A stretch of DNA of 64,000 bases. Origin: Terrabacter sp. Root181. GTDB taxonomy: Bacteria > Actinomycetota > Actinomycetes > Actinomycetales > Dermatophilaceae. A program made the position numbers and the translations under genes. Of this stretch, positions 1 through 12,692 are shown piece after piece (the first letter of the stretch is position 1; each line of letters begins with the position of its first letter). The stretch lies in assembly GCF_001428505.1 (NCBI RefSeq), contig NZ_LMHU01000006.1, forward strand, positions 310,712-374,711, in the 5' to 3' direction. The notes below the pieces were generated by a model. It was not told the origin of the DNA and made no database searches. It was given only the letters and a program-made list of their open reading frames with translations.

Positions 1-1852
1 CGGGTATGCCGTCGAGCTGGGAGGTCGTCATCGCCTTCGACCGCCGCTGGCGGTGGAAGGTGATCGCGAAGCGGTGGGCCTCGTCGCGCAGACGCTGGAG
101 CAGGTAGAGGCCTTCGCTCGTGCGCGGCAGGATGACCGGGTGGTCGTCGCGCGGGACCCACACCTCCTCGAGGCGCTTGGCGAGCCCGACGAGCGCGACC
201 TCCTCGATGCCGAGCTCGTCGAGCACCGCCTGGGCGGCGTTGACCTGCGGGAGCCCGCCGTCGACGACGACGAGGCTCGGCGGGTAGGCGAAGCGTCGCG
301 GGCGGCCCGTCTCGGGGTCGATGGGGCCGGAGGCGGACGGCTCGTCGTCGTCATCGGTGGACGACGCGGCCGGCGCGTCCGACGACCCGCCGACGACACC
401 GGTCGACAGGTCGAGGTCGCCGGCACCCTCGGCGTCCTCGAGGTAGCGCCGGAAGCGACGCATGAGCACCTCGCGCATCGCGGCGGTGTCGTCGACCGTG
501 ACCGGCTCGCCGCCCTCGTCACCCGCCGTGGCTCCGCGGACGATGAACCGGCGGTACTCGCTCTTGCGCGCGAGGCCGTCCTCGAACACCACCATCGACG
601 CGACGACGTTGGTGCCCTGCACGTGGCTGACGTCGTAGCACTCGATGCGCAGCGGCGCGTCGTCGAGCCCGAGGTAGTCCTGGAGCTCCTGCAGGGCCTT
701 GCTGCGCAGGGTCAGGTCGCCGGCGCGGGCCACCTTGTGCCGGGCCAGCGACTGCTCGGCGTTGCGCCGGACGGTCTCCATCAGGGTGCGCTTGTCGCCG
801 CGCTGCGGCACCCGGACGCTGACGGCCGAGCCGCGCACCGATGACAGCCACTCGGTGACGGCCTCGACGTCGACGGGGGCGGTCGGGACGAGGACCTCGC
901 GGGGGATGGCGTCGCGCTCGGCGTCGCCGTAGACCTGCAGGAGGAGGTGCTCGACGAGGGTCGGGAGGTCCTCGCTCTCCTTCTCGACGACCCAGCCCCG
1001 CTGGCCTCGGATGCGTCCCCCACGGACGTGGAACACCTGGACCGCGGCCTCGAGGTCGTCGTCGGCGAGGGCGAAGACGTCGGCGTCCGTGGCGTCACCG
1101 AGCACCACCGCTTGCTTCTCGAGGGCCTTGGTCAGGGCACCGATGTCGTCGCGCAGGCGGGCGGCCTGCTCGAAGTCGAGCTCGGCGGCCGCCTCCTTCA
1201 TCCGCGTCTCGAGTCGCTTGGCGAAGCGCGTGGTGTTGCCGGCCATGAAGTCGCAGAAGTCCTCGGCGATGGCCCGGTGCTCGTCGGGGGTGACCCGGCC
1301 GACGCACGGCGCCGAGCACTTGTCGATGTAGCCGAGCAGGCACGGACGGCCGCTCGCCGTGGCGCGCTTGAACACCCCGGAGGAGCAGGTGCGCACGGGG
1401 AAGACGCGCAGCAGCAGGTCGAGGGTCTCGCGGATCGCCCACGCGTGGCCGTAGGGCCCGAAGTAACGGGTGCCCTTGCGCTTGGCGCCGCGCATGACCT
1501 GGGCCCGCGGGAACTCCTCGCCCATCGTGACGGCGAGGAAGGGGTAGGACTTGTCGTCGCGGTACTTGACGTTGAAGCGCGGGTCGAACTCCTTGATCCA
1601 GGAGTACTCGAGCTGGAGGGCCTCGACCTCGGTGCGCACGACGGTCCACTCGACCGACGCGGCCGTGGTGACCATCGTCGCCGTGCGCGGGTGGAGCGCC
1701 GTGATGTCCTGGAAGTAGGACGACAACCGCGGGCGCAGCGACTTGGCCTTGCCGACGTAGATGACCCGGCCGTGCGCGTCGCGGAAACGGTAGACGCCCG
1801 GGTCGGTCGGGATCTCCCCCGGCTTCGGTCGGTAGGTCGTCGGGTCCGCCAC
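1..1852 (-). CDS. uvrC: UvrC excinuclease subunit, C-terminus cut by window edge
   Basis: UvrC makes the dual incisions in nucleotide excision repair after UvrA and UvrB have located damage. About 617 codons are present. In order: an N-terminal GIY-YIG nuclease domain (GVYRF, then VIYVGKAK, residues about 18-45), a cysteine-rich stretch (TCSSG to CSAPCVG, about 145-180), a UVR domain that contacts UvrB (about 210-245), and the RNase-H-like nuclease domain (IECYDVSH, later [10 protein letters not shown]). A low-complexity acidic loop ([13 protein letters not shown]) interrupts the C-terminal half. The terminal helix-hairpin-helix lies beyond the left edge. The GTG at 1850-1852 starts a reading frame matching the family ([14 protein letters not shown]). 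It is downstream of uvrA and the Rieske gene on the same strand. Confidence 0.96.
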   Translation of the reverse strand, partial: MADPTTYRPKPGEIPTDPGVYRFRDAHGRVIYVGKAKSLRPRLSSYFQDITALHPRTATMVTTAASVEWTVVRTEVEALQLEYSWIKEFDPRFNVKYRDDKSYPFLAVTMGEEFPRAQVMRGAKRKGTRYFGPYGHAWAIRETLDLLLRVFPVRTCSSGVFKRATASGRPCLLGYIDKCSAPCVGRVTPDEHRAIAEDFCDFMAGNTTRFAKRLETRMKEAAAELDFEQAARLRDDIGALTKALEKQAVVLGDATDADVFALADDDLEAAVQVFHVRGGRIRGQRGWVVEKESEDLPTLVEHLLLQVYGDAERDAIPREVLVPTAPVDVEAVTEWLSSVRGSAVSVRVPQRGDKRTLMETVRRNAEQSLARHKVARAGDLTLRSKALQELQDYLGLDDAPLRIECYDVSHVQGTNVVASMVVFEDGLARKSEYRRFIVRGATAGDEGGEPVTVDDTAAMREVLMRRFRRYLEDAEGAGDLDLSTGVVGGSSDAPAASSTDDDDEPSASGPIDPETGRPRRFAYPPSLVVVDGGLPQVNAAQAVLDELGIEEVALVGLAKRLEEVWVPRDDHPVILPRTSEGLYLLQRLRDEAHRFAITFHRQRRSKAMTTSQLDGIP

Positions 1853-1961
1853 GCTCCCACCCTATGTCGGGCCACCGACGCTCCCGCAGGGCCTCCTCGC
1901 GTATGCCGTGTGCCGGGGGACGCGGGACCCGCCCGCGTGGGCGTCGGGCGGGGACGCATGA

Positions 1962-1995
1962 CGCCCGGCCGACGCCGAGGGGCGCCGACCGGGCG
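1962..1995 (-). terminator. GC-rich hairpin after the Rieske gene
   Basis: The arms at 1962-1976 and 1981-1995 can pair over 15 bp with two mismatches around a 4-nt loop (GAGG). It sits about 20 nt past the Rieske stop, in the 160-nt gap before uvrC. There is no T-tract, so this is a terminator-like structure only. Confidence 0.45.
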
Positions 1996-2016
1996 GCAGA
2001 CGAGGGCGGACTGCTC

Positions 2017-2528
2017 TCAGCTGACGGTGAACGCGGTGCCGGTGACCGTGATCGTCTTGGCCGTGAGGCCGGTCGGCGCGGGACCGGAGACGCGGTCGCC
2101 GGTGGTCGCGTCGAAGTGGCTCTGGTGGCAGGGGCAGATGATCTGTCCGTTCTCGACGGAGCCGATGGTGCAGCCCTGGTGGGGGCACACCGCGTCGAAC
2201 GCCTTGAAGGTGCCGGCCGTCGGCTGGGTGACGACGGTCATGGTGTCGGGGAAGACGGTGCCGCCGCCGACGGGCACCTCGGACGTCGGGGTGCCGCCCG
2301 CCGCAGCAGCACCGCCCGACGAGTCGGCGGAGGCCGTCGGGACGGGTGGGCTGCTGCAGGCCGCCAGTGCCCCGGCGCCGACGACGACGCCGGCGACCCG
2401 GAGGACGCCGCGCCGGTCGGTGAGGAGGGAGATGCGGTCACCGAGCCTCGGCTCGGGGCTGGTGGACGGGGTGTCGGAGGTGCTCGTGCTGCTGGTCGGC
2501 TCGGTGGTGCTGGAGTGCGTGCGCCGGG

Positions 2529-2532
<4 letters not shown>
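2017..2532 (-). CDS. Rieske [2Fe-2S] lipoprotein, Tat-type signal
   Basis: A 171-aa Rieske protein. An RR pair at residues 40-41 precedes a hydrophobic stretch ending in LAAC (C59), which looks like a Tat-exported lipoprotein signal. A linker rich in Ala, Gly and Ser follows. The cluster ligands are visible: C116-x-H118 in CPHQGC and C133-x-x-H136 in CPCHQS, with C121 and C135 placed for the structural disulfide. The gene begins within the uvrA stop (ATGA, 2529-2532), so the two are probably translationally coupled. I recall Rieske genes between uvrA and uvrC in other actinobacteria. The electron partner is unknown and nothing here ties the protein to DNA repair chemistry. Confidence 0.9.
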
Positions 2533-5690
<3,158 letters not shown>

Positions 5691-5818
5691 GCTAGGTGGG
5701 GTCACTGACAGTCCCCCCATCGGCGGCTCAAGGCTGGACACGACACCGGACGTACCCGCCCCGCCACGCCCTCGGGCGACAGGAGCGCCCGACCCGGCAG
5801 GACGGCATACTCGCAGTC

Positions 5819-7669
5819 ATGAGTGAGCACGTGCCCACCCCGATCGAGGACTACGCCGTGCTCGGCGACCTCGGCACCGCCGCCCTCGTCAGCCTCAAGG
5901 GGTCGGTCGACTGGCTGTGCCTCCCCCGTTTCGACTCGCGCGCGTGCTTCTCGGCGCTGCTCGGCACGCCGGACCACGGCCGCTGGCTCATCACGCCGGT
6001 CGACCCGGACGCCGTGACGACCCGCCGCTACGTCGGCAACTCGTTCGTCCTCGAGACGATCCACGAGACGCCCACGGGCCGGGTCCGCGTCACCGACGTC
6101 ATGCCCCTCGGCGACGGGCGGTCCGACCTCCTGCGCCGCATCGAGGGCGTCGACGGCACGGTCCGGATGGTCCACGAGTGGACGGTGCGCTTCAACTACG
6201 GCCGCACCCGCCCGTGGGTGATGCGCCACACCGAGGACCGCGAGGACCACACCGACGAGATCATCACGGCGATCGCCGGCCCCGACATGCTCGTCCTGCG
6301 CGGCGCGCGGCTCCCCCACGCCCAGGACGGCCACCACGTCGACGAGTTCGACGTCGTCGCCGGCCAGACCTTCACCTTCTCGACGACGTGGTTCCGCAGC
6401 CACGAGGAGATCCCGCCGCCGCTGCGCGTGCGCGCCCGAATCAACGAGACGATCGCGCTGAGCGAGGAGTACGCCTCCCGCAGCGACTACGTCGGCCCCT
6501 ACGAGGAGGCGGTCACGCGCTCCCTGCTCGTGCTGCGCGGCCTGACCCACCAGTCGACCGGTGGGATCGTCGCCGCCGCCACGACGTCGCTGCCCGAGGA
6601 GCTCGGTGGCGAGCGCAACTGGGACTACCGCTTCTGCTGGCTGCGCGACGCCGCGCTGACGCTCGAGGCGCTGCTCGGCTGCGGCTACGTCGAAGAGACC
6701 GAGCTGTGGCGGGCGTGGCTGCTGCGCGCCGTCGCCGGTGACCCCGAGGACATGCAGATCATGTACCGCGTCGACGGCGGCCGTGACCTCCCGGAGCGGG
6801 TCCTCGAGCACCTGCCCGGGTATGCCGCGTCGCGTCCCGTGCGCGTCGGCAACGCGGCCGTCGAGCAGCGCCAGACCGACGTGCTCGGCGAGGTGATGAT
6901 CTCGCTCGACCACGCGCGGTCGAAGGGACTCGAGGAGAACGACGACTCGTGGCACCTGCAGCGGGCGCTGGTCAACCACCTCGCCCAGCACTGGGAGGAG
7001 GCCGACAACGGCCTGTGGGAGATCCGGGGCCCGCTGCGGCACTTCACGCACTCGCGCGTCATGGTGTGGGCCGCCTTCGACCGTGCGATCCGCGCCGTCG
7101 AGCAGCACGGCGTCGAGGGTCCGGTCGACCACTGGCGCGAGCTGCGCGACCAGGTGCGCGAGGAGGTCACGACGAAGGGCTTCGACACCGAGCGCAACAC
7201 CTTCGTCCAGCACTACGACACGACCGAGGTCGACGCGTCGCTGCTGACGCTGTCGTCGATCGGCTTCGTCGACGGTGACGACCCGCGGATGCTCGGCACC
7301 ATCGCGGCCGTCGAGTCCGACCTGCTGCGCGAGGGTCTCGTCATGCGCTACCGCACCGACAGCGGCGTCGACGGCCTGGCCGGCGACGAGCACCCGTTCC
7401 TCGCGTGCTCCTTCTGGCTCGTGACCGCCTACGCGAAGGCGGGTATGACGACGGAGGCCACCGAGCTGATGGACCGGCTCGTGGGCCTGACCAACGACGT
7501 CGGACTGCTCTCGGAGGAGTACGACCCGATCGCGAAGCGCATGGTGGGCAACTTCCCGCAGGCGTTCTCGCACCTGACGCTCGTCGGCGCCGCCCTCGCT
7601 CTCGCGAAGGCGTCCGGCACGGCGTCCGAGACGGAGACCGAGAAGCAACCCGGGAGGGCAACGGCATGA
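5819..7669 (+). CDS. Glycoside hydrolase family 15 protein (glucoamylase/trehalase type)
   Basis: A 616-aa cytosolic hydrolase; no signal peptide is seen. The N-terminal GH15 region reads PIEDYAVLGDLGTAAL and GSVDWLCLPRFDS. The catalytic (alpha/alpha)6 barrel includes NWDYRFCWLRDAALTL near residue 270 and SEEYDPIAKRMVGNFPQAFSHL near the C-terminus, where GH15 enzymes carry conserved catalytic acidic residues. Mycobacterial relatives of this length have been characterised as trehalases, so trehalose is a likely substrate, but glucoamylase-like activity on malto-oligosaccharides cannot be excluded from sequence. The ATG at 5819 is chosen because the family begins at ...TPIEDYAVLGDL. The stop overlaps the next gene by 4 bp (ATGA). 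Confidence 0.9.
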   Translation: MSEHVPTPIEDYAVLGDLGTAALVSLKGSVDWLCLPRFDSRACFSALLGTPDHGRWLITPVDPDAVTTRRYVGNSFVLETIHETPTGRVRVTDVMPLGDGRSDLLRRIEGVDGTVRMVHEWTVRFNYGRTRPWVMRHTEDREDHTDEIITAIAGPDMLVLRGARLPHAQDGHHVDEFDVVAGQTFTFSTTWFRSHEEIPPPLRVRARINETIALSEEYASRSDYVGPYEEAVTRSLLVLRGLTHQSTGGIVAAATTSLPEELGGERNWDYRFCWLRDAALTLEALLGCGYVEETELWRAWLLRAVAGDPEDMQIMYRVDGGRDLPERVLEHLPGYAASRPVRVGNAAVEQRQTDVLGEVMISLDHARSKGLEENDDSWHLQRALVNHLAQHWEEADNGLWEIRGPLRHFTHSRVMVWAAFDRAIRAVEQHGVEGPVDHWRELRDQVREEVTTKGFDTERNTFVQHYDTTEVDASLLTLSSIGFVDGDDPRMLGTIAAVESDLLREGLVMRYRTDSGVDGLAGDEHPFLACSFWLVTAYAKAGMTTEATELMDRLVGLTNDVGLLSEEYDPIAKRMVGNFPQAFSHLTLVGAALALAKASGTASETETEKQPGRATA

Positions 7670-8367
7670 GGCACGCCGACGTGACACCCGCGCTCGTCGC
7701 GGCCGCGACGGGCCGGCTGGTCGAGACGGCCGCCTGCTTCCGCAACGACGCGGTGCTCGGCCCGTCGCTCTGCGAGGGGTGGTCGCGCGGCCACGTGCTG
7801 GCGCACCTCGCACGCAACGCCGACGCCCTCGTGCGGGTGTGCGACGTCGCCCTGACCGGCACCGCCGACACGATGTACGACGACGTCGAGTCGCGGGACG
7901 CCGACATCGAGCGCGGCGCCCGACGCTCCGCACACGACCACGCGACCGACATCCGTGACTCGGCGGCGCGTCTGGCCGAGCGGCTCGACGCCCTGCGTCC
8001 CGAGCACGCCGACGTCCATGTCGAGCGCACCCCGGGCGGCTTCCCGATCCCCGTCCGGATGGTGCCGTTCATGCGGCTGCGCGAGGTCGTCTACCACCAC
8101 GTCGACCTCGACGCGGGCTACACCTTCGCGAGCGCCCCGGACGAGGTCGTGGCGCTCCTCGTCCGCGACGCGGCGAACCGCCTCGCCCACCACGACGCCC
8201 CGCCGTCGCTCCACCTCGCCACGGCCGAGGGCGACGAGCACGTCGTCGGCGGTGGTGAGACGCGCGTGACCGGCGCCGCCGCCGACGTGCTGCTGTGGCT
8301 CGCCCGAGGGCGCACCGACGGCGTGCGCTTCGACGGTCCCGTCCCGACCCTGCCCTTCGGAGGCTGA
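7666..8367 (+). CDS. Maleylpyruvate-isomerase-family (MDMPI/DinB fold) protein, possibly mycothiol-dependent
   Basis: A 233-aa protein with the MDMPI N-terminal pattern: an early ...SLCEGWSRGHVLAHLARNADAL segment with the metal-site histidine, and a later VYHHVDLDAGY segment supplying further ligands. The family is a metal-binding four-helix bundle, and several members use mycothiol as a cofactor. A C-terminal MDMPI-C-like region (VTGAAADVLLWLARGR) is present. The gene starts inside the GH15 stop (ATGA) and ends 2 nt before the MBL gene. I recall MDMPI and MBL genes next to uvrA in other actinobacteria. The substrate is not identifiable. Confidence 0.85.
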   Translation: MRHADVTPALVAAATGRLVETAACFRNDAVLGPSLCEGWSRGHVLAHLARNADALVRVCDVALTGTADTMYDDVESRDADIERGARRSAHDHATDIRDSAARLAERLDALRPEHADVHVERTPGGFPIPVRMVPFMRLREVVYHHVDLDAGYTFASAPDEVVALLVRDAANRLAHHDAPPSLHLATAEGDEHVVGGGETRVTGAAADVLLWLARGRTDGVRFDGPVPTLPFGG

Positions 8368-8369
8368 CC

Positions 8370-9050
8370 ATGAGGCACGCACCCGACGACGCCTACACCG
8401 GGCACGTCACCGCCGCAGGCCCGGCGGGGGTGCGGGAGCTCCCCGCCCTGACGATCCGCAAGCTCGAGGTCGGCGACTTCGGCAACAACGCCTACCTGCT
8501 GACCTGCCGCGCCACGGGCGCGCAGCTGCTCGTCGACGCCGCCAGCGAGCCGGACCGCCTGCTCGAGCTCGTCTCCGCCGGAGGCGGCGGGCTCGACACC
8601 GTCGTCACGACCCACCTGCACCACGACCACGTCGGCGCGCTCGCCGAGGTCGTCGCCGCCACGGGCGCCCGCACCGTGGCCGGCGCCGACGACGCCGACG
8701 GCCTGCCCGTCCCCGTCGACGAGCGCGTCACCCAGGGCGACACGGTCACGGTCGGCGACGTCACCCTCGACGTCGTGCACCTGCGCGGCCACACGCCCGG
8801 CTCGATCGCGCTCGCCTACGCCGACCCCGCGGGCCACACGCACCTCTTCACCGGCGACAGCCTCTTCCCCGGTGGCATCGGCAACACGAAGAACCCCGGC
8901 CAGAGCTTCGAGTCGCTCATCGAGGACGTCACGACCCGCGTCTTCGACGTCTATGACGACGAGACGTGGTTCTACCCCGGCCACGGCGACGACTCGACCC
9001 TGGGCGCCGAGCGCCCGCACCTCGACGAGTGGCGCGCCCGCGGATGGTGA
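8370..9050 (+). CDS. MBL-fold metallo-hydrolase (glyoxalase II-like)
   Basis: A 226-aa metallo-beta-lactamase-fold protein. The signature HLHHDH (H82, H84, D86, H87) is followed by LRGHTPGS, TGDSLFPGG and a distal GHGDDS, giving the full set of binuclear metal ligands of glyoxalase-II-like hydrolases. The family hydrolyses thioesters or related bonds. Beside an MDMPI-family gene, a mycothiol thioester is a reasonable but unproven substrate. It starts 2 nt after the upstream stop and so is co-transcribed with it. An inverted repeat follows 15 nt after its stop. Confidence 0.88.
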   Translation: MRHAPDDAYTGHVTAAGPAGVRELPALTIRKLEVGDFGNNAYLLTCRATGAQLLVDAASEPDRLLELVSAGGGGLDTVVTTHLHHDHVGALAEVVAATGARTVAGADDADGLPVPVDERVTQGDTVTVGDVTLDVVHLRGHTPGSIALAYADPAGHTHLFTGDSLFPGGIGNTKNPGQSFESLIEDVTTRVFDVYDDETWFYPGHGDDSTLGAERPHLDEWRARGW

Positions 9051-9065
9051 CCGGCTGAGCCCGCG

Positions 9066-9110
9066 GGACGGCATACGTCCTCGGTGACGACCCGATGGTG
9101 TATGCCGTCC
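9066..9110. terminator. Inverted repeat built from two GGCATAC/GTATGCC motifs between convergent genes
   Basis: Perfect 11-bp arms GGACGGCATAC (9066-9076) and GTATGCCGTCC (9100-9110) flank a 23-nt spacer. It lies between the MBL gene (+) and the histidine kinase (-), so it can act as a bidirectional terminator. Both arms contain the heptamer that recurs throughout the window. Confidence 0.6.
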
Positions 9111-9124
9111 GGCGCGCCGGGTGC

Positions 9125-10528
9125 TCAGGGCGCGGGTGCGTCGGGGGCGCGGACGGGCAGGCGGACCCGCATGCGGGTGTCGCCCGGCCGGGACTCGATC
9201 TCGATCGACCCGCCGTGGCGCTCGACGACGATGCGGTGGGCGATGTCGAGGCCGAGCCCGGTGCCGCGGCCGACGTCCTTCGTCGTGTAGAACGCCTCGA
9301 AGGCCCGTTGCTGCACCTCCGGGCTCATGCCGGCACCGGTGTCCCTCACCTCGACGACGACGGCCTCCCCGTCCCGCCGTGTCGTCACCGTCAAGGTGCC
9401 GACGCCGTCCATCGCGTCGACGGCGTTGTCGACGAGGTTGGTCCAGACCTGGTTGAGCTCGCCCGGCATCCCGTCGACGAGCGGCACGTCGCTCCCCCAG
9501 TCGCGCACCACCGTGACGCCCGGACGAAGCCGTGGCCCCATGACGAGCAGCGTGCTCTCGAGACCCTCGCGGACGTCGACCCGCTGGTGCGAGGCGCGGT
9601 CCATCTGCGAGTAGGACTTGATGCCGGCGACGAGCTCGGACACGCGCCGGGTCGACTCGCGCACCTCCGTGAGCAGCGACGCCACGTCGATGGTGCGGGC
9701 CACCCAGCCGAGCGAGGCTCCGAGGCCGTCGACGCGTGACGCGGCCGCGGCGCGCTCCACCCAGCCGACGTCCGCGCCGGCCGAGACGAGGGACGCCGCG
9801 AGCTCCCACGGTCGGTCCACCCCCGCACGGTCCAGCCACTCCCCCAGCTCCTCCTCGAGGTCGGCCGTCTCGAGCGGGTCGGGCAGCGTCGTCGGCGGCT
9901 CGAGCTCGCGCCGCAGGGCGTCGAGCTCACCGAACTGGGCCGCGGTGACGCCGGCGGTCGCCATCTGGCGCAGCGCCTCGAGCAGACCGTCGCAGGCGCG
10001 CTCGAGCTCGGCGGACGAGCGGGCCGCGGCGGCGGCGGGGTTGTTGATCTCGTGGGCGAGGCCGGCTGCGAGCGTCCCGAGCGTCACGAGCCCGCTGCGC
10101 TGGCGGGCCGTCGCCTCGATCGACCGGGCCGTGCCGTAGAGGCCGGCGACGAGGTGTGCGGCGAAGGGGAACCAGACGTTGGCCAGCTCGTGCAGCCGCT
10201 CGGCCGGGACCCGCAGCAGCCGCCCGGGGGCGACGCCCCGCGCCGTCGCCAGGTAGACGCCGTGCTCGTCCCAGGCCCGGAAGCCCCCGGCCCAACGCCC
10301 CGGCACGTCCATCCGGCCGACGACGACGTCCTCGCGACCGATGTGGCGCGAGAGGTCGAGCGTCCCGTCGACGACGACCCACCAGAAGTCGGCACGGTCC
10401 CCCTCGAGCCAGACCACCTCCCCGGGGACGATCGGCACCTCGGCGCCACCGTCGAGCAGCTCCGCGAGCTGGGCGTCGTCCAGCCCGTCGAAGAGCGGCA
10501 CCGTCCGGAGGTCGGAGAGCTCGAGCAT
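9125..10528 (-). CDS. Sensor histidine kinase with N-terminal cyclic-nucleotide-binding-like domain
   Basis: A 467-aa soluble kinase with no transmembrane segment. Residues about 1-130 form a CNBD/Crp-like sensor domain (LFDGLDDAQLAELL, PGEVVWLEGDRADFWWVVV). The dimerisation H-box AHEINNP puts the phospho-acceptor at H159, followed by a long helical insert. The ATPase domain has the N-box NLVDNAVDAM, G1 DTGAGM and G2 GRGTGLGL. The gene lies 24 nt downstream of the response-regulator/flavoprotein gene and is almost certainly its cognate kinase. The ligand of the sensor domain is unknown; cyclic nucleotides or a redox cofactor are possible. Confidence 0.92.
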   Translation of the reverse strand: MLELSDLRTVPLFDGLDDAQLAELLDGGAEVPIVPGEVVWLEGDRADFWWVVVDGTLDLSRHIGREDVVVGRMDVPGRWAGGFRAWDEHGVYLATARGVAPGRLLRVPAERLHELANVWFPFAAHLVAGLYGTARSIEATARQRSGLVTLGTLAAGLAHEINNPAAAAARSSAELERACDGLLEALRQMATAGVTAAQFGELDALRRELEPPTTLPDPLETADLEEELGEWLDRAGVDRPWELAASLVSAGADVGWVERAAAASRVDGLGASLGWVARTIDVASLLTEVRESTRRVSELVAGIKSYSQMDRASHQRVDVREGLESTLLVMGPRLRPGVTVVRDWGSDVPLVDGMPGELNQVWTNLVDNAVDAMDGVGTLTVTTRRDGEAVVVEVRDTGAGMSPEVQQRAFEAFYTTKDVGRGTGLGLDIAHRIVVERHGGSIEIESRPGDTRMRVRLPVRAPDAPAP

Positions 10529-10552
10529 CGGGTGTCCCGTCTGTGCGGCCGG

Positions 10553-12211
10553 TCAGATCGTGGCGAGGTAGCGGTGGACGAAGTAGACGGACATCGAGCC
10601 CTCACCGACGGCGGAGGCCACCCGCTTCATCGAGTCCGAGCGCACGTCGCCGGCGGCGAAGACTCCCGGCAGGCTCGTCTCGAGCGCGAACGGCGGGCGC
10701 GTGAGCGTCCACCCGTGCGCGCGGGGTCCGGTGACGAGGTCGTGACCGGTGACCACGAAGCCGTGGTCGTCGCGCATGACGTCGCCACCGAGCCAGTCGG
10801 TGCGGGGCGATGCGCCGATGTAGACGAAGAGCCAGTCGGCAGCGACCTCCGTCGGGGCTCCGGTGTGCCGGTCCGAGAGCGTCAGCCGCTCGAGGTGGCC
10901 GTCGCCGTCCGCGGCGACGACCTCGGTGCGGCACAGGACGCGGATGCGCTCGTCGGCACGGATCCTCTCGACGAGGTACTGGGACATGCTCGCCTCGAGC
11001 GACTCGCCACGGACGACGAGCGTGACGCGGCGGGCATGACGCGCGAGGTTGAGGACCGCCTGTCCCGCGGAGTTGGCGGCACCGACGACGTAGACCTCGT
11101 CACCGGCGCAGGCCGCGGCCTGGCCGGCGTTGGACCCGTAGTGCACGCCGCGCCCGGCGAGCGCGTCGATGCCCGCAGCCTCCAGCCGCCGGTAGGACAC
11201 ACCGGTCGCGAGCACGACGCTGCGCGCCTCGATGTCGTCGGCGCCGTCGAGCCGGACCGCCCGGACGGGACCCCGCTGCTCGAGCGCCACGACGTCACGC
11301 GCGAGGACCATCTCGGCCCCGAAGCGGCGGGCCTGGGCGATCGCACGCTGCGCGAGGTCGGCGCCGGACAGACCTCGCGGGAAGCCGAGGTAGTTCTCGA
11401 TCGCGGCGCTCTGCCCCGCCTGGCCGCCGGGCGCGTCGTGCTCGACGATGACGGTGCTGAGGCCCTCGGACGCGGCGTAGACCGCGGCGGCGAGGCCGGC
11501 CGGACCGCCCCCGACGATGCAGAGGTCGTAGAGGTCGCGCTCGGCGCGGGTGCGCAGTCCGAGGGCTGTCGCGACAGCCACCGGTGTCGGGGCGCGGAGC
11601 GTGTCGCCGTCGGGCACGAGCACGAGCGGCAGGTCCTCGGGCCCGGCGTCCGCGAGGTCGCGCAGGCGCGCGCCCTCCTCGTCCCGCTCGACGTCGAGCC
11701 AGACGTACGGCACGTGGTTGTTGGCGAGGAAGGTCTTGACGAGGTCGCTGGCGTCGGACCACCGGTGCCCCACGACACGGACCTCGTTCGTCTCCTCCGG
11801 GTGGGCGTTGTGCCAGTCGGAGAGCAGGTCGTCGACGACGGGGTAGAGCCGGTCCTCGGGAGGGTCCCACGGCTTGAGGAGGTAGTGGTCGAGCCCGATG
11901 TCGTTGATCGCCGAGATCGCGACGTCGGTGTCCGCGTAGGCTGTGAGCAGCAGCAGCTTGGCGTCCGGGAGGTCGAGGCGCACCCTGGCCAGCAGCTCGA
12001 TACCGGTCATCCCCGGCATGCGCTGGTCGGACGCGACGAGCGCGAGGGGCTGGCCGCGCAGGACGAGACGGGCCACGAGGTCGAGCGCCTCGGCGCCGGA
12101 CGAGGCGCGCAGGATGCGGTGCTCGGCGCCGTACCTGGCCCGCAGGTCCCTCGCGATCGCCGCCGAGACCGGCGCGTCGTCGTCCACGGTGATGATCGCC
12201 GGTCTGGCCAC
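10553..12211 (-). CDS. Response regulator fused to thioredoxin-reductase-like flavoprotein lacking CxxC
   Basis: A 552-aa protein with three parts. Residues 1-130 are a receiver domain: acidic pocket D10-D12, phospho-acceptor D62 in SDQRMPGMTG, T90 and K113. Residues about 143-215 look like a glutaredoxin/thioredoxin-fold domain (VRVVGHRWSDASDLVKTFL, then LPLVLVPDGDTL) with no active-site cysteines. From about 225 it is a FAD/NAD(P)H oxidoreductase of the TrxB superfamily (IVGGGPAGLAAAVYA, VYVVGAANSAGQA, VFAAGDVR). Where TrxB has CATC this protein has GSNAGQAAAC, so dithiol exchange is unlikely. GTG 12211 is chosen because the receiver fold begins directly after it; an upstream TTG (12265) adds an unrelated leader. 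It is co-transcribed with the kinase. Confidence 0.9.
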   Translation of the reverse strand: MARPAIITVDDDAPVSAAIARDLRARYGAEHRILRASSGAEALDLVARLVLRGQPLALVASDQRMPGMTGIELLARVRLDLPDAKLLLLTAYADTDVAISAINDIGLDHYLLKPWDPPEDRLYPVVDDLLSDWHNAHPEETNEVRVVGHRWSDASDLVKTFLANNHVPYVWLDVERDEEGARLRDLADAGPEDLPLVLVPDGDTLRAPTPVAVATALGLRTRAERDLYDLCIVGGGPAGLAAAVYAASEGLSTVIVEHDAPGGQAGQSAAIENYLGFPRGLSGADLAQRAIAQARRFGAEMVLARDVVALEQRGPVRAVRLDGADDIEARSVVLATGVSYRRLEAAGIDALAGRGVHYGSNAGQAAACAGDEVYVVGAANSAGQAVLNLARHARRVTLVVRGESLEASMSQYLVERIRADERIRVLCRTEVVAADGDGHLERLTLSDRHTGAPTEVAADWLFVYIGASPRTDWLGGDVMRDDHGFVVTGHDLVTGPRAHGWTLTRPPFALETSLPGVFAAGDVRSDSMKRVASAVGEGSMSVYFVHRYLATI

Positions 12212-12374
12212 GCGCCCAGCGTACGAGCGGGACCCGGCCTTCGGGAGGGAGTCGCCGTGGTTCAACCGAGCGGGGTGAGAGCCACGAAACGGGCGCGTCG
12301 GGGCATGCCGTGACGAAAGGGACCGTCAGCCTGACGCCGCTCCCGCGCGACCTCCGGCTGCTGGAGCCCTCGGG

Positions 12375-12692
12375 CTACTGGGCGTCCTCGAGGTCCGACG
12401 TCGCGTCCGGGTCGAACTCCGCGATGAGCGACTCGAGCTCGGACCGGAGGAAGTCGATGTCGGCCGGCACGTTGGTCATGAGGATGTGACGCCTCGGGTT
12501 GCCGGCGACCGAGAGGCCGACGCCGAGCCGTGACCGACCGTGGCGGTCGCGCCACGCGCGCTCGAGCCGGGGCCCACCGGTCCAGTCGACGGGCGCGTGC
12601 AGCCAGCCCTGGACGTCGACGAGGTCGCCGTCTGGGCTGTGACGTCGGTTCTTCGGGGGATCGAATCCCTCCAGGGTGATTCGCTCTTCCAT
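12375..12692 (-). CDS. Hypothetical protein, 105 aa
   Basis: A small acidic protein that I do not recognise. It reads as a beta-rich N-terminal half (ITLEGFDPPKN, VDVQGWLHAPVDWTGGPRL, LGVGLSVAGNPRRHILMTN) and a C-terminal helix ending in an acidic tail (FDPDATSDLEDAQ). There is no signal peptide or membrane segment. ATG 12690-12692 is preferred; longer versions reach into the AT-poorer region upstream and show no family-like sequence. It stands alone about 160 nt upstream of the receiver-flavoprotein gene on the same strand. Confidence 0.65.
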   Translation of the reverse strand: MEERITLEGFDPPKNRRHSPDGDLVDVQGWLHAPVDWTGGPRLERAWRDRHGRSRLGVGLSVAGNPRRHILMTNVPADIDFLRSELESLIAEFDPDATSDLEDAQ

